A stretch of 64,000 nucleotides of DNA from an uncultured Lachnotalea sp. (lineage in GTDB: Bacteria; Bacillota; Clostridia; Lachnospirales; Lachnospiraceae): contig CAMSZT010000012.1 of the NCBI GenBank assembly GCA_947066815.1, forward strand, positions 1 to 64,000. The letters run 5' to 3'. The notes beneath the pieces are model-generated. The model was given only the letters and a program-made list of their open reading frames with translations. It had not been told where the DNA came from and made no database searches. Position numbers and translations under genes: made by a program. Shown here one piece after another: positions 1 through 9,712 of this stretch (positions are counted from its first letter, which is position 1; every line of letters begins with the position of its first letter).

Positions 1-100
1 AATAAGATGCTTTAGAGTATATTTCCCTTGTCGCATCTTATTTTACAATGAACCCGATATTTTTTTCACTATCAAAACCGAAAGGCTTTCTTAATATGAT

Positions 101-128
101 GAAAAAGAGCGGAGTCCTGAAACTCCGC
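101..128 (-). terminator. Rho-independent terminator
   Basis: On the minus strand a 7-bp stem (GCGGAGT/ACTCCGC, 6-nt loop) is followed by TCTTTTTC. It lies about 50 bp past the stop of the hypothetical gene at 181-822 and probably ends the MCP/hypothetical transcript. Positions 1-100 are AT-rich and show no gene. Confidence 0.7.
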
Positions 129-180
129 CCCTTTGACCATCTTTGATCTTTTTCTCTTAATTCCCGTTCATCCGAACGTC

Positions 181-822
181 TTACTCTCCCGAACCAGAAG
201 CCGCCCTCTGGTACTGATACCCGTCCAAGCTGCCGTTCTGCTTCCAGTAATCGAAACGCTTATTGATCTCATCATGGGTCTGGCTGCAGATGGAAGGAAG
301 GGAACTCCCCCACTGTCCCATAGCCTGCTTGAATCCCTTATCGACAGCCGCCCGCAGCTCTTCGACCTTGGAAGAATCTCCCCCGGAAAGGGCCACACAC
401 ATATCCATGATCCTGGTAGCGACTGCATTGACACCCCACTCACCGTCTTCGCCAATGGATTCCTGCGCCGCCAGCGCCTGCTCCGGTGTCACCACGATAT
501 CACTGAAGAAGTCTTTGGTAAGGCCGTTCTTCGCAAGCTGCTCTGCTTTCTTTCCGGCATTGGCCTGCTTGCTCACGATATCGTTGATCATCTTCGTGAA
601 AGACTGCTCTCTCTGTTCCTGATACTTTTGCAGATCTGTAGCAGAAAGCTTCTTCGTCTCTCCGGAAACCGCCTCGCCGCTTTTCACAAAGGTGTCCACA
701 TCTGCTTTCTTCCCCTCAGAGGCAGCCGCTGCCGCTTCTTCCTTTGAAACGCCCACTGTCCTGGTCGCCTTTATATCAACGGCGGCCTGATAGCGGCTTG
801 TTACCGCAGATGAAACTATCAT
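181..822 (-). CDS. hypothetical protein (213 aa)
   Basis: I do not recognise this protein. The start ATG has a good AAAGGAGAG site upstream. The product is hydrophilic, with no signal peptide or membrane segment. The N-terminal 45 residues are Ala/Lys/Thr-rich (repeated Ala near residue 30). The middle looks helical and charged (Gln/Glu/Lys, residues 60-110), and the C-terminal part has scattered aromatic residues. It lies 90 bp downstream of a methyl-accepting chemotaxis gene in the same direction, with a terminator just after it, so the two may be co-transcribed. A role in motility or signalling is only a guess from position. Reality of the gene is well supported by RBS, length and position between the chemoreceptor and a terminator. 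Confidence 0.75.
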   Translation of the reverse strand: MIVSSAVTSRYQAAVDIKATRTVGVSKEEAAAAASEGKKADVDTFVKSGEAVSGETKKLSATDLQKYQEQREQSFTKMINDIVSKQANAGKKAEQLAKNGLTKDFFSDIVVTPEQALAAQESIGEDGEWGVNAVATRIMDMCVALSGGDSSKVEELRAAVDKGFKQAMGQWGSSLPSICSQTHDEINKRFDYWKQNGSLDGYQYQRAASGSGE

Positions 823-911
823 TCTTTTTCTCTCCTTTCTTTATCTTTTATTCCTGGTTTCATTGATTTATAATAAGCACTGCATAGCATCAATAGTAAT
901 GAGGGATCCGA

Positions 912-2693
912 TCAATATTTGTCTAATCCGCTGCTCCTGGTCTCCACATAGGAGGAACCGTCGTCGTAAGAAGGAGCACTGTAGGCGGATCCGCTGGAAG
1001 AGGTAGAAGAACCGCCTCTCAGCTTGAATCTGGATACCAGTCCCTTCAGCACCTGAGCCTGACCGGAAAGCTCCTCGCTGGAAGCCGCATTTTCTTCCGC
1101 AGTCGCCGAGTTGGTCTGCACCACGCTGGAGATCTGATCGATCCCAACCATGACCTGAGATACGGCCGCCGCCTGCTCCTTGGAAGCCTTGGAAATCTCA
1201 AAGACGATCGCCGCGGACTGCTCCGACATCTCCGTGATCTTGTTGAAGGATGCCGCCGTCTGATCTGCGATATCGGCGCCCTCTTTCACGGCCTTGATGG
1301 TCGCGCCGATCAGAGAAGCCGTATTGGCAGAAGCCTCTGCGGACTTACTCGCCAGGTTACGCACCTCGTCGGCCACAACCGCGAAGCCCTTGCCTGCGGT
1401 GCCGGCCCTTGCCGCCTCCACAGCTGCATTGAGTGCCAGGATATTGGTCTGGAACGCGATGTCCTCGATGGTCTTAATAATCTTGCTGATCTCGTTGGCA
1501 GACTCTTCGATCTGTGCCATAGCTGCCGTCATACTGCTCATCTGCTGCTTGCCAAGCTCCAGTTCCGTTGCCGTAGCGCTGGCCTGATCCTTTGCATCCT
1601 CTGCCCGCTTCGCATTCTCATTGACATGGGTGGAAATCTCATTGATGGTAGCGGCGATCTCCTCCACAGAGGAAGCCTGCTCGGTGGCGCCCTGGCTCAG
1701 AGCCTGAGCGGCGCTGGATACCTGATCGCTCCCGCCGGCCACCTGTCCGGAAGCCTCGTTGATGCGGGTCATAGTATCGTTCATGGAATCGGCGATATGC
1801 TCCAGGGCAGTCTTCACCTTGGCAAACTCGCCGGCATAGTCATAAGTCAGACGGACCGTCAACTCACCGGCCGCCATCTCATCCAGTACCGTAGAGATCT
1901 CGTCAATATATTTCACATAGTCCTTCAGGCGGATAACCACTTCATTTACATTGTGCGCCAGAGTGCCCAGCTCATCTTTGGACTGATAGTTGATCGTCAG
2001 ATCCAGCTCGCCGTCCGCGATCTTCTTGGAAACCTCATCCAGCTCGTTGACCGGCTTCGTGATCAGACGGATCACGATCATGGAGCCAGCAATCAGAAGC
2101 ACGATACTGACGACGATGATGGTAATCATGATGGTGTTGGCCGAACGGAATGCGCTTCCCGACTCGGTGGCCAGGTTCTCCGCATAGTCCTCACAGTATT
2201 TTGCCAGCTCCGCAAGCTGGTCCGCCACGGTATCGTAATCCGAACTGGACGAGATGGAGACTTCCATGGCGCCCTCCGTATCCCCGCTCCTGCTCTTGGT
2301 CAACACTTCCGTGGAGGAGGCCAGATAGGTGTTCCAGCCGGATTCCACGTTCTGGATCATCTGCTTCACGTCGCTGCTCTCCGCTCTGGAAGCACAGTTG
2401 GAAAGGCCCTCCGTGATCTCGTCGCTGGTAGTTGTCAACTCGTTCTCAATGGTCTTCATGTCCTCGTCGCCCTCGGTTAACACATGGCGAAGAGTCAGTC
2501 TGCGGAAATTGGCCATATCCGTCCGAAGTTCCTGAGTCGCAGTCAGCATGGGAATGCTCTTTTCATTGATCTCGGTGGTTTTTTGGTTGATGATGGTCAT
2601 GCAGACCACAGACACGACACCCGTGAGCAGAAGACATAGTACTGCGATCATAAGTACCAGTGTCAGTTTTGAGCGAATCTTTAAATTTTTCAT
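912..2693 (-). CDS. methyl-accepting chemotaxis protein
   Basis: Transmembrane chemoreceptor that senses a ligand outside the cell and controls CheA. Order of parts: short basic N-terminus, membrane segment about residues 9-33, an extracytoplasmic helical sensor of about 150 residues (four-helix-bundle type, no Cache features seen), second membrane segment about 187-211, HAMP about 212-265, then the long cytoplasmic coiled coil. The signalling hairpin is clear near residues 414-444 ([15 protein letters not shown] followed by [12 protein letters not shown]). There is no C-terminal CheR/CheB docking pentapeptide; the tail is Ser/Gly/Tyr-rich. The start has GGAGG upstream. No che or flagellar genes are in the window, so it is an orphan receptor; the ligand cannot be told. 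Confidence 0.95.
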   Translation of the reverse strand: MKNLKIRSKLTLVLMIAVLCLLLTGVVSVVCMTIINQKTTEINEKSIPMLTATQELRTDMANFRRLTLRHVLTEGDEDMKTIENELTTTSDEITEGLSNCASRAESSDVKQMIQNVESGWNTYLASSTEVLTKSRSGDTEGAMEVSISSSSDYDTVADQLAELAKYCEDYAENLATESGSAFRSANTIMITIIVVSIVLLIAGSMIVIRLITKPVNELDEVSKKIADGELDLTINYQSKDELGTLAHNVNEVVIRLKDYVKYIDEISTVLDEMAAGELTVRLTYDYAGEFAKVKTALEHIADSMNDTMTRINEASGQVAGGSDQVSSAAQALSQGATEQASSVEEIAATINEISTHVNENAKRAEDAKDQASATATELELGKQQMSSMTAAMAQIEESANEISKIIKTIEDIAFQTNILALNAAVEAARAGTAGKGFAVVADEVRNLASKSAEASANTASLIGATIKAVKEGADIADQTAASFNKITEMSEQSAAIVFEISKASKEQAAAVSQVMVGIDQISSVVQTNSATAEENAASSEELSGQAQVLKGLVSRFKLRGGSSTSSSGSAYSAPSYDDGSSYVETRSSGLDKY

Positions 2694-2796
2694 GGCTGGT
2701 TTTCCTCCATCGTATGTATAGATATCCTTGATATAAATACCTTTAATTTAGTTATCGTCGCAAAGCCTCAAGATATAAGCGGCAACTGAAAAAGAA

Positions 2797-5250
2797 TTAC
2801 TGCCGCCTCTGCTCAAAGATCCGGACCGCGTCCCCGCTTTTAAGCTCCTGCTGGAACGCCCCGCTCTCCCCATTGACCTCCAGGGCCACAGGGGCTGTCA
2901 GCCGTTCCAGGTCAAGCCCGGAATACTCCAGCATATCCATCAGATAGTAAGGAGTCCCGTCCTGCTTCGGCGGCAGGACAAGAGGTTTGTCGTTGAGATA
3001 CAGCATGAGCCCCCGTCCTGCCGCCGCGGACCGCCGTACAGGCATCCCGGCAGACGGCTCCCCCCGGACTGCCGCAGGCGTCCCGCTCCCGGGCTCTGCC
3101 CCTGCCGCACCGGGCAGAGATCCCGGCATGGCCGCCGCCTTCGCTGCAGGCTCCGGCAGACTTACATGTTCCTCCTCCGCGGATTCCGGAAGACTGACGG
3201 TTTCTTCCGCCGCAGGCTCCGGCAGGCTTACGGCCTCCTCCGCCGCAGGCTCCGGAAGACTGACGGTTTCTTCCGCTGCAGGCTCCGGCAGGCTTACGGA
3301 CTCCTCCGCTGCAGCTGTCTCCGGGCCCGGCACATCCGCCTTCCCGACAAGCTCTGCCTCATCGAGAGGAAGCCTGAGCTGCTCCGGCTCTCTGCTGGCA
3401 GCCTCTGTGCCGGCGGATCCTGCAGCCTTCCCGATCAGCTCTGCGATGACCGGCTCCGCAGCCTTCCGCCGCTCGGCCAGCGCTACGGCCGTACTCCGTT
3501 TCTTCCCGGCCGGACGCCCCCGCTTCTTTGATCCTGTCCCCGGCTCCGCCTGGGCTTTCGGCTTCGCTCCCCGCTTCTTCGCTTTCTTCTCCTTCTCTCC
3601 CGCTCCTGCCGGATCTTCCTTCTCTTCCGGAAGCAGCTCTCCCGGTATTCCCTCCGCCAGGATCTCGTCCCCGTTCTTTAGGGGGACGTCCCCCTTCACC
3701 GTTTTGCCGTTGACGGTGACCTTCCTCCCCTTTTCCGGCTCAAACAGCTGGGAGAGCATGGCAGCCGCATCCGTTCCGTGGCGGACCGGAACAAACCGGA
3801 TTCGGTCTCCCGCCCGGACCAGATCGGAAAGCTGCGCCTCCTCCCCGTTCAACTCCAGAACACAGGGTTCTGCTTTTTCCCCGTAAAACACCTTCCTTCT
3901 TCCGTTCAGCCGGACCACCAGGTTCTGGCCGGATTTTCCCATCATGTCCTGGTAGCTGTAGCCATTCATCATCAGAACATTCATGACCGTGAAAACTCCG
4001 CTGCGGAACAGTTTGGCCGGCTGGCCGTTTAACAGGATGCGAAAACTGTCGTTGATCATATTGAGCCCCGCGGAGATTACGATCCCCAGAGGCGTGGCAT
4101 ACTCCGGATTTTCCAGGTTATACCCCTCCGAGCCGGCATTCACGCCGAAGTTCCGCCCGGCCACCGCCACCCTGGTGACGTCCATGCCAAGGCGTTCGGC
4201 GATCCCTTCCCGAAGCCCCGGGAACAGACTTCCGCCTCCCGCCAGGAAGACGGCCGATGGCACATTCCCGTTTGCCTCCAGGATCTTGGCCCCGATCTCC
4301 TCGCAGAGTGCCGAAAAAGCATCCTTCACACTCTCGCAGATCTCCGCCGCCGTTGTCTGCCTCTCAAACCCCAGGATATCGGTAAAGGCGATGGGCCCGT
4401 CCCGGTCCAGGGAGGCTTTCATGGCTTCCGCTGTCTGGAAATCCACCAAATACTGCTTCACAATGCCCTCGGTCAGCTCGTCCCCCGCCTGGACCGCCAT
4501 GGTATAACCGGTGATACAGCCGTCCCGGCAGACCGCGATATCCGATGTCCCGGCGCCGATATCCACCAGAGCCAGGTTCAAAAGCCGGATGTTGGCGGGA
4601 ATAGCGGCATTGATGGCGGCAATGGGCTCCAGCGTCAGGCTGGCAACCTCCAGGCCGATCGCCCGCATGGCCGCATAAAGACTCTCCACCACCTCGGAGG
4701 GCAGAAAGGTGGCGATCACGTCCGCCTTCAGCACTCGTCCGCTGTGGTCTAAAAGGCTGGACAGGATATAATCGTCCAGATAGTAACGGCTCACGCTGTA
4801 CCCAACCAGGTAATAACGCCCCCCGTCCTCTCCTTCCCTTTCGAAAAAGGCTTTTTCCGCCTCGCTGATGGCTCCCGCCTCCAGACGGCTCACCGTCTCC
4901 GCGCCGATCCTCGACACCTGGTCAAGTACCAGCTCATATGTAACGCTCTCCGTCCGCAGGGAGCGCCCTGCCGCCGCGACCGCCACCCTCGAAAGCCGGC
5001 AGCCCAGCCGTTTCTCCAGCCGCTCCTTCACGATCCCGGCCGTCCGGGATACCTGTTCGATATTCTCGATCTGGCCGTCGATCATGGCCCGCTCACTGTG
5101 CTCGAGCTTCTCGACTGCCGCGATCTCCATCTTCTCCCCGTTCGGGATCCCTACCATGCCGATGATGCTGCGGGTCCCGATATCCAGCGCGAAGACCGCC
5201 TGTCTTGGCAGCTCGTCCAACGTCTGCCGCCCCTGGTTCCTGCTCTCCAT
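2797..5250 (-). CDS. FtsA-like actin-fold ATPase with repeats and beta-grasp-like modules
   Basis: Large (817 aa) protein with an FtsA/PilM-type actin-like ATPase in roughly residues 17-400. The phosphate-1 motif (DIGTRSIIGMVG), phosphate-2 motif (DIGAGTSDIAV) and adenosine motif (AGGGSLFPGL) are visible. After the ATPase come stretches of the form 'VNG..L.NGDEI' resembling ThiS/MoaD-like beta-grasp folds, a Lys/Ala-rich basic linker with an RGRP element, five 11-residue VSLPEPAAEE repeats, and a last module of the same beta-grasp look. It is much longer than FtsA (about 420 aa) and no ftsZ is near, so it is probably not the main division FtsA. ATG at 5250 is preferred (AAGGATGAG upstream); an in-frame GTG at 5265 is possible. 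Confidence 0.8.
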   Translation of the reverse strand: MESRNQGRQTLDELPRQAVFALDIGTRSIIGMVGIPNGEKMEIAAVEKLEHSERAMIDGQIENIEQVSRTAGIVKERLEKRLGCRLSRVAVAAAGRSLRTESVTYELVLDQVSRIGAETVSRLEAGAISEAEKAFFEREGEDGGRYYLVGYSVSRYYLDDYILSSLLDHSGRVLKADVIATFLPSEVVESLYAAMRAIGLEVASLTLEPIAAINAAIPANIRLLNLALVDIGAGTSDIAVCRDGCITGYTMAVQAGDELTEGIVKQYLVDFQTAEAMKASLDRDGPIAFTDILGFERQTTAAEICESVKDAFSALCEEIGAKILEANGNVPSAVFLAGGGSLFPGLREGIAERLGMDVTRVAVAGRNFGVNAGSEGYNLENPEYATPLGIVISAGLNMINDSFRILLNGQPAKLFRSGVFTVMNVLMMNGYSYQDMMGKSGQNLVVRLNGRRKVFYGEKAEPCVLELNGEEAQLSDLVRAGDRIRFVPVRHGTDAAAMLSQLFEPEKGRKVTVNGKTVKGDVPLKNGDEILAEGIPGELLPEEKEDPAGAGEKEKKAKKRGAKPKAQAEPGTGSKKRGRPAGKKRSTAVALAERRKAAEPVIAELIGKAAGSAGTEAASREPEQLRLPLDEAELVGKADVPGPETAAAEESVSLPEPAAEETVSLPEPAAEEAVSLPEPAAEETVSLPESAEEEHVSLPEPAAKAAAMPGSLPGAAGAEPGSGTPAAVRGEPSAGMPVRRSAAAGRGLMLYLNDKPLVLPPKQDGTPYYLMDMLEYSGLDLERLTAPVALEVNGESGAFQQELKSGDAVRIFEQRRQ
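3146..3310 (-). repeat. five 33-bp in-frame tandem repeats
   Basis: Five consecutive 33-bp units (starting near 3146, 3179, 3212, 3245 and 3278) encode 11-residue repeats of the form VSLPEPAAEET in the FtsA-like protein. Alternate units are closest to each other, which suggests 66-bp duplications. The region is acidic and Pro-rich and probably acts as a flexible spacer whose length may vary between strains. Confidence 0.85.
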
Positions 5251-5318
5251 AATCTCATCCTTCACTTTCGCATGTTCTGTTCCTATCTCCTATATTCTAC
5301 TCATATTCCGGGCTTTCG

Positions 5319-6362
5319 TCAATGCTTCTCTCCGTATAATTCCACCAGTTCCCGGATCACCATAAAAGCAAAAGGGCCGAGGATGAACCCCGTCACCCCG
5401 AAAAGAGCCAGCCCGATATACATGCTGATCAGCATTTCCAGCGGCGCGATCCCCATATGCCCTCCCATCAGGCGGGCCTCCAGGACCTCCCTCAGAAAAT
5501 AACACAGGATATAAACGGCGGTGAGCCCGGCCGCATAGGCAAACCTGCGGGAAAACACGGAAAAAATAATCCAGGGAATGAACACGGTCCCCGTTCCGAA
5601 CACGGGGAGGGCGTCCAAAAGTCCGATCAGCACTCCCAGGAGCACTGCGTAGGAATTTCCCAGCAGATAGAGCCCCGTCCCGCAGATCAAGCAGGTCAGC
5701 CCCATGATCAAAAGCTGCGTGCGGAAAAAGGCTTTACCGATCCGGCTCAGGCATCCGGTGACGGCCGCGATCTCCTGACGGAACACCGACGTGCTCCTGT
5801 ATTTGGAGATCCGGTCCATGGAGGATACCATCAGCACGCTCCCGATGGAGACGATGGCAAAGACGGCTCCTCCCTTCACGAGCCCCTTGAAGATCCCCAT
5901 GGAATTTTCCATCACATAGGCCCCGGCCCACCCTCCGGCGCTGTCCATCACATTCCGGCACTGCTCATAGAGAAAGTCCAGGGAAGTCCCCCTGGCAAGC
6001 CCGAAGCAGTCGTCACAACGGCAGCAGAACTCGTCCAGCCAGCCGCTCAGATACCGGACATAGAGGGGCAGGCGCCTGGCTGCCAGAAACAGCTGTTCCA
6101 GAAACAATTCTCCCAGATAATAGACGCCGGCGAGCAGGACGGCAGAGAGGACCGTCACCAGAAGGGAAGCCCATATCCCCTCCTTCAGCCAAAATTTTTT
6201 ATGAAGCCATCTGGAGGCCGGCCGCACCAGAAGGGCCACCCACCAGGCCAGCAGAAAAGGGATCACCAGGGGCAGTATATATTTCAGCGAAATATACACC
6301 GCCGCCGTGATCCCTGTCACCAGCAGCGCCATCCTCTGCTTTTCCGTAAGCTTCCGTCTCAT
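5319..6362 (-). CDS. AI-2E family / YtvI-like membrane permease
   Basis: Polytopic membrane protein of 347 aa, a typical length for the AI-2E transporter superfamily (PF01594), which includes sporulation protein YtvI and various exporters. Hydrophobic segments lie near residues 13-45, 60-85, 155-180 and 205-330. A large soluble loop about residues 90-150 holds two close Cys residues (CCRCDDC). The C-terminal half has the usual family pattern with Gly/Pro-rich helices (PVFGTG). The substrate cannot be predicted; the name AI-2E is historical. It follows the response-regulator gene in the same direction after about 96 bp and may be in that transcript. Confidence 0.85.
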   Translation of the reverse strand: MRRKLTEKQRMALLVTGITAAVYISLKYILPLVIPFLLAWWVALLVRPASRWLHKKFWLKEGIWASLLVTVLSAVLLAGVYYLGELFLEQLFLAARRLPLYVRYLSGWLDEFCCRCDDCFGLARGTSLDFLYEQCRNVMDSAGGWAGAYVMENSMGIFKGLVKGGAVFAIVSIGSVLMVSSMDRISKYRSTSVFRQEIAAVTGCLSRIGKAFFRTQLLIMGLTCLICGTGLYLLGNSYAVLLGVLIGLLDALPVFGTGTVFIPWIIFSVFSRRFAYAAGLTAVYILCYFLREVLEARLMGGHMGIAPLEMLISMYIGLALFGVTGFILGPFAFMVIRELVELYGEKH

Positions 6363-6458
6363 GCCATCCCTGCTTTCCCGCCTTCCGTGGAAATCCCGCG
6401 AAAGCAGTATTTCCCGACACGGAAAGTATGCGCAGAAAAGGATCCTTATATACGCCGT

Positions 6459-7148
6459 TTACATTTTAAACCGATAGCCGACTCCCCATATGGTCTCGAT
6501 ATACTGGGGCCTGGCCGTGTTGTACTCGATCTTCTCCCGGATCTTCTTGATATGGACCGTCACCGTGGCAATGTCGCCCACCGACTCCATATCCCAGATC
6601 TCCCGGAACAGCTCGTCCTTGGTGAACACGTGGTTCGGATTCTGGGCCAGAAAGGTCAGAAGGTCAAATTCCTTGGTGGTAAAATTTTTTTCTTCGCCGT
6701 TGATATAGACCCGCCTCGCCGTCTTGTCGATCTTTAACCCCCGGATCTCAATGATCTCGTTCTCCGGCATGCCGCTCCCGATCAGCCGCTCATACCTGGC
6801 CAGATGGGCTTTCACCCTGGCCACCAGCTCACTGGGGCTGAAGGGCTTCGTGATATAATCGTCCGCCCCGAGGCCGAGCCCGCGGATCTTGTCGATGTCG
6901 TCCTTCTTGGCCGACACCATGAGGATCGGCGTATTCTTGATGGCCCGCACTTCCTTGCAGATCTCAAAGCCGTCCGTACCCGGAAGCATCAGATCCAGGA
7001 TAAACAGATCAAAATCTTCCTTCAGGGCCCTAAGGAGCCCCCGGCTCCCGTCGGTCTCAATCTCCACCGCAAAGCCTGAAAGCTCCAGATAATCTTTCTC
7101 CAGTTCCGCGATGCTCTCCTCGTCCTCCACGATCAAAATCCTACTCAT
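6459..7148 (-). CDS. OmpR/VanR-family response regulator
   Basis: Cytoplasmic DNA-binding regulator, 229 aa. Receiver domain residues 1-120 with acidic pocket E8-D9, phospho-acceptor D52 (LFILDLMLPG) and conserved K101 (ADDYITKPFS). The C-terminal half is a winged-helix OmpR-type DNA-binding domain, ending in the usual VWGVGYRF. Its start overlaps the end of the histidine kinase gene by 8 bp, so the pair is translationally coupled and certainly works together. The kinase gene comes first in the transcript, an order less common than regulator first. Target genes are unknown; the following permease is a candidate. Confidence 0.95.
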   Translation of the reverse strand: MSRILIVEDEESIAELEKDYLELSGFAVEIETDGSRGLLRALKEDFDLFILDLMLPGTDGFEICKEVRAIKNTPILMVSAKKDDIDKIRGLGLGADDYITKPFSPSELVARVKAHLARYERLIGSGMPENEIIEIRGLKIDKTARRVYINGEEKNFTTKEFDLLTFLAQNPNHVFTKDELFREIWDMESVGDIATVTVHIKKIREKIEYNTARPQYIETIWGVGYRFKM

Positions 7149-8637
7149 AGACTACCTCCTGATGCTTCCTGAGCACGATGTGCATGACTGTCCCGATGGA
7201 CTCCTTGCTGGTGGCCCAGATCCTGCCGCCATGGTCCTCGACGATCTTCCTCACGATGGAAAGGCCGATGCCGCTCCCTCCCCTGGCGGAATTCCTGGAG
7301 GAATCCGTCCGGTAAAACCGCTCGAAGATATTGGGCAGATCCCTGGCCGCGATCCCTTTCCCGTTATCCTCGATCTCGATCTGCACAAAATCCCCTTCGT
7401 CCTTCAGACGGATATTGATGATCCCCCGCTTTTTATCCAGATATTTTACGGAATTGCTGACGATGTTGTTGACAACCCGCTTCAGCTGCTCCGCGTCGGC
7501 GATCACCGTCACCGGCTCCTCCGTATAGTCAAAAAATCCCAGATCGATGTTCTTCGCCTCCAGCTCAAGCCCAAGCTCCTCCACGCAGTCCTCAAAATAA
7601 TCGTTGATATTGATTTTTGCGAACACGTAAGGGATCTTGTTGGTATCGATCTTGGAGTAGAAAGTGAGCTCGTCGATGAGTTTATCCATATCATTCGCTT
7701 TGTTATATATGGTACGGATATATTTATCCAGCTTCTCCGGAGAGGAGGCCACCCCGTCCATGATCCCCTCCACGTAGCCTTTGATGGCCGTGATAGGCGT
7801 CTTCAGGTCATGGGAGATGTTCCGGATCAGTTCCTTGTTCTCCAGCTCGTACCGGAGCTTTTCCTCGGCATTGTCCTTGAGCCTCTGGCGCATCTCCTCA
7901 AAATCCATGCAGAGCCGGCCGATCTCATCCTTCTCCCCGACGTTAAGCTCATGATCCAGATTCCCCTTCTTGATCTCGTTGGTCGCCTTTTTCAGCTCCC
8001 CGATCGGCCGGAGGATGGTGCGGTAGATCCAAAGGGAGAGCAGCATGGCGATCAGGATCAGAAGGATCAGCATGGCCAGGACCACACTGCCGAACAGCTG
8101 CTTCACCTGGGGGATCAGTTCCCCCACATAAGTCATGATGAACACGCTGCCCCGGGCTCCGTCGGAAAAGACCAGGTCCTGCTGCTTGATCAGCCGCTTG
8201 CTGTCCCCGACGAACACGCTCCCGGCCTGCCCGTCCGGCCCGCTCCCGCCTTTAAAATCAGGAAGCTCCCCGACCAGTTCCTCAAGATCCTCCTCCGGGC
8301 TTCCGTCAAAAATGATCTCGCCCTCTCTCCGCACGATCAGGAAGGAATATTTTCCCGCCAGCCTCTGGTTCAGCGCCTGCTGGTACTCCGGATCGGCAAA
8401 GCAGTCCGGCATCTCCCCGGCCGCCTTCGCGATATCCTGCTGGATGGCCATAGTCAGAGAATTGAACACCCGGACGGCCGCCCCGGAATACATGTCCCCG
8501 ACTCCGCTGATGTCATAGTCGGACTTTAACAGCCTGCCCTGGAAATTTCCAAGGATCATCAGGCACAGATACAGCATCGCCATGGGGACCAGGATGATCG
8601 TAAAGAAGGTGACCAGGATCTTTGTCTTTAACTTCAC
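7141..8637 (-). CDS. VanS-like sensor histidine kinase
   Basis: Membrane sensor kinase, 498 aa, partner of the overlapping response regulator. Membrane segment 1 about residues 7-30, extracytoplasmic sensor about 31-175, membrane segment 2 about 178-204, HAMP about 205-258. The HisKA H-box has phospho-acceptor H276 (NISHDLKTPITAIKGY). The HATPase domain shows the N-box (NNIVSNSVKY), DNGKGIA and the G-rich GSGIGLSIVRKI. The kinase family resembles those responding to cell-wall stress. The signal is not evident from the sequence. About 140 bp of AT-rich DNA separate it from the upstream nucleotidyltransferase gene and probably hold its promoter, although no clear -35/-10 pair is visible. Confidence 0.93.
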   Translation of the reverse strand: MKLKTKILVTFFTIILVPMAMLYLCLMILGNFQGRLLKSDYDISGVGDMYSGAAVRVFNSLTMAIQQDIAKAAGEMPDCFADPEYQQALNQRLAGKYSFLIVRREGEIIFDGSPEEDLEELVGELPDFKGGSGPDGQAGSVFVGDSKRLIKQQDLVFSDGARGSVFIMTYVGELIPQVKQLFGSVVLAMLILLILIAMLLSLWIYRTILRPIGELKKATNEIKKGNLDHELNVGEKDEIGRLCMDFEEMRQRLKDNAEEKLRYELENKELIRNISHDLKTPITAIKGYVEGIMDGVASSPEKLDKYIRTIYNKANDMDKLIDELTFYSKIDTNKIPYVFAKININDYFEDCVEELGLELEAKNIDLGFFDYTEEPVTVIADAEQLKRVVNNIVSNSVKYLDKKRGIINIRLKDEGDFVQIEIEDNGKGIAARDLPNIFERFYRTDSSRNSARGGSGIGLSIVRKIVEDHGGRIWATSKESIGTVMHIVLRKHQEVVYE

Positions 8638-8778
8638 GTATCTTCATCTCCCTCTGGCCTGTCCTCACGGACCGCCGTCCGTTTCCGGTTCCTGCCCGTC
8701 TCTGCCATCCATCATAACACATTCTGCCCGAACAGGCTCATAAAGTGCTATAAAGTTTCTAAAATTTTTATAAAGCCG

Positions 8779-9696
8779 TCAGTCCCACAGCCGTTCCCCG
8801 TAGACTCCTTCTTCTTTCAGCCTCCTGATCGCGTCCACGACGAAGGGCTTGTCCTCCCGGTAGGTCACGCCGAACCATCTGTCGTTGGAATGGAGCACTT
8901 GCACCGAGGCGCGGCCCTCCCCGATCAGCCCGTCCACGACCGCGGGAATGTAGAATTCCCCTTTCAGAGGATCTTCCCTGAGGGTCCGGTTCAGAAACGC
9001 CGGAAAGCGGAGGGACAGCTCCTTAAAGATCCCCGCTCCAAAGCCCCAGAGGTTCATAGAGACCAGGGTCCCCTCCGGGATGGGGACCGCCGCACCTGTC
9101 TCGTCCTCGTACACGATCCTCTCTCCCTGCCTCCAGATCTTTGTCCTCTCGGTAATGGCGGAGAGGCCTCCGGTCTCATCCGTTTCACAGATCCCCCTCG
9201 CCACGGAACCGTTCTCTGTCAGCGTATTTTCCACCCGGTAGCCCACCATGGCAAACCGGTATTTCTCATCGTCCTCATGGCTTTCCAGATGATCGTACAT
9301 CACCTGAAAGGCCTCCCGCCCGTAAAAATCGTCCGCATTGATGACTGCAAAGGGACCGTCCACCGCATCCGCGCAGCAGAGGATGGCATGGGCTGTTCCC
9401 CAGGGCTTCACCCGGCCCTCGGGAACGGAAAATCCGGCCGGGAGCTTCTCCAGATCCTGAAATACGTAGGAAACCTCCATCCGCCCCTCGATCCGTTTCC
9501 CCACAGCCGCCTTGAAATCCGCCTCGTTTTCTTTCTTGATGATAAAGACCACTTTTTCAAACCCTGCACGCTTTGCATCGTAAACGGAAAAATCCATGAT
9601 GATGTTTCCGTACTCGTCTACCGGGTCGATCTGTTTCAGCCCGCCGTAACGGCTTCCCATTCCCGCCGCCATGACCACAAGCACCGGCTTTTTCAT
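8779..9696 (-). CDS. NTP_transferase-family nucleotidyltransferase
   Basis: 305-aa cytoplasmic enzyme of the sugar-phosphate nucleotidyltransferase superfamily (Rossmann-like GT-A fold). The N-terminal signature AAGMGSRYGGLKQ binds the nucleoside triphosphate, and VINADDFYG supplies the metal-binding Asp. It probably links a sugar- or alditol-phosphate to a nucleotide, but the exact substrate is not clear. The common clostridial annotation is mannose-1-phosphate guanylyltransferase-like. The region after residue 130 differs from GalU and RmlA. The start has AGGGAGAAAAAAGG upstream. It follows the TPR protein gene by 16 bp and is likely co-transcribed with it. Confidence 0.85.
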   Translation of the reverse strand: MKKPVLVVMAAGMGSRYGGLKQIDPVDEYGNIIMDFSVYDAKRAGFEKVVFIIKKENEADFKAAVGKRIEGRMEVSYVFQDLEKLPAGFSVPEGRVKPWGTAHAILCCADAVDGPFAVINADDFYGREAFQVMYDHLESHEDDEKYRFAMVGYRVENTLTENGSVARGICETDETGGLSAITERTKIWRQGERIVYEDETGAAVPIPEGTLVSMNLWGFGAGIFKELSLRFPAFLNRTLREDPLKGEFYIPAVVDGLIGEGRASVQVLHSNDRWFGVTYREDKPFVVDAIRRLKEEGVYGERLWD

Positions 9697-9712
9697 ATCC
9701 TTTTTTCTCCCT

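Noticed and set aside
1-100. Possible gene or tRNA at the left end
   Set aside because: AT-rich sequence with no cloverleaf, start signal or long frame; only a terminator at 101-128 is supported.
3146-3310. CRISPR-like regular repeats
   Set aside because: The 33-bp units are adjacent with no spacers and stay in frame, coding for an 11-residue protein repeat.
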